From NCBI RefSeq assembly GCF_002967765.1, contig NZ_PUHY01000015.1, forward strand, positions 744,001 to 808,000: DNA of 64,000 bases, given 5' to 3'. The notes beneath the pieces are model-generated. The model searched no databases. It worked only from the letters and a program-made list of their open reading frames with translations, and had not been told where the DNA came from. Position 1 is the first letter of the stretch. Every line of letters begins with the position of its first letter. A program made the translations under genes and the position numbers. Below are positions 63,659 through 64,000 of this stretch, one piece after another. The stretch comes from Blastopirellula marina. GTDB lineage: Bacteria > Planctomycetota > Planctomycetia > Pirellulales > Pirellulaceae.

Positions 63659-64000
63659 ATGACGGCGACGATATTGGAACAGTCGAGTCAAGAGACGATT
63701 ACATCCGCCTCTCTGCGAATGCGGTCCACGATGTGTGCGACTCGCGTCAACTTCGTTTGGTTCGGCACACAGAAGACACTCACCCGTGCTCAAAAAGACC
63801 AAGCGGCTGAGTCATTCGACGCCCAAGGAGAATTCTTGCGGGCCGAGAAGAAGCTACTTGATACGAAGAACCCTCGTTTTAAGGCGGTCAATTCCGTTCG
63901 CAATGCGATCCGGTCGGTCTGGTCGTCGATGAGTTTGCCATTTCCCGAGCCGGCGACCAGGTTGATTCGGCGTGACATGGTCCCCACCTTTCAAAACTGG
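63659..64000 (+). CDS. Conserved hypothetical protein, cut by the window end
   Basis: 114 residues visible, open to the last base. ATG 63659 has AAGGAG seven bases upstream. Motifs: VNFVWFGTQKTLTRAQKDQA, FLRAEKKLLDTKNPRFKAV, then LPFPEPATRLIRRDMVPTF. I connect these with a protein (possibly DUF3150-like) seen beside MoxR-type or AAA+ ATPases and VWA proteins in islands. That recollection is not firm. Its place 33 bp after the ATPase gene shows it belongs to the same operon. The remaining part and following genes lie outside the window. Confidence 0.55.
   Translation, partial: MTATILEQSSQETITSASLRMRSTMCATRVNFVWFGTQKTLTRAQKDQAAESFDAQGEFLRAEKKLLDTKNPRFKAVNSVRNAIRSVWSSMSLPFPEPATRLIRRDMVPTFQNW

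Overview
The window looks like a chromosomal segment of a planctomycete, probably a Pirellulales-type marine organism. The evidence is the family mix: DUF1592/DUF1588 cytochrome-like and DUF1552 proteins, a formylglycine sulfatase, an ECF sigma factor translationally coupled to a Ser/Thr kinase with WD40 repeats, PEP-CTERM-like anchors, an EpsI protein, and small proteins with a Tyr/Trp-rich motif. No rRNA, complete tRNA or CRISPR array was seen.

Bases 1-29914 hold a large surface or exopolysaccharide locus, nearly all on the + strand. It opens inside a WecA/MraY-type polyprenyl-phosphate sugar-phosphate transferase and continues with EpsI, glycosyltransferases of GT2, GT4 and GT8 type, a DUF6625-like protein, an O-antigen ligase/polymerase, a fused dehydrogenase/oxidoreductase, a WbuB-like transferase, a heparinase II/III-type lyase and the epimerase WecB. 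After these come a PEP-CTERM-like protein, a 1,436-residue TPR protein, a Wza-type export lipoprotein, two small exported proteins and a UDP-HexNAc dehydrogenase. Together they could make UDP-ManNAc and a HexNAc uronate, assemble repeat units on a lipid carrier, polymerise, export and edit the polymer. A decayed copy of the start of the dehydrogenase gene lies at about 10241-10380.

Bases 27258-32245 also carry minus-strand genes: a phosphodiester glycosidase, two overlapping YdcF-like membrane proteins and a second PEP-CTERM-like protein. Bases 33014-37044 are the sigma factor/kinase operon. Bases 37195-44009 are exported catabolic genes (lactonase-fold, DUF6786-like, FAD oxidoreductase, sialidase). 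Bases 44223-50385 are a second glycan-modification cluster with two methyltransferases and four glycosyltransferase-type genes. Bases 50485-57279 hold DUF1552, sulfatase and DUF1592 genes on the minus strand, then a BNR-4 protein.

From about 57300 to the end the window is mobile. A broken tyrosine recombinase lies next to a 19-bp match to the 3' end of a tRNA-Ser gene. A large serine recombinase with its own terminator follows, and then a compact operon: two tiny ORFs, DUF1257 (Ycf35-like), DUF2997, a TOPRIM-like protein, an AAA+ ATPase and a further gene cut by the window end. This operon is the best candidate for an undescribed system. Its parts are conserved families, but I know of no established joint function.
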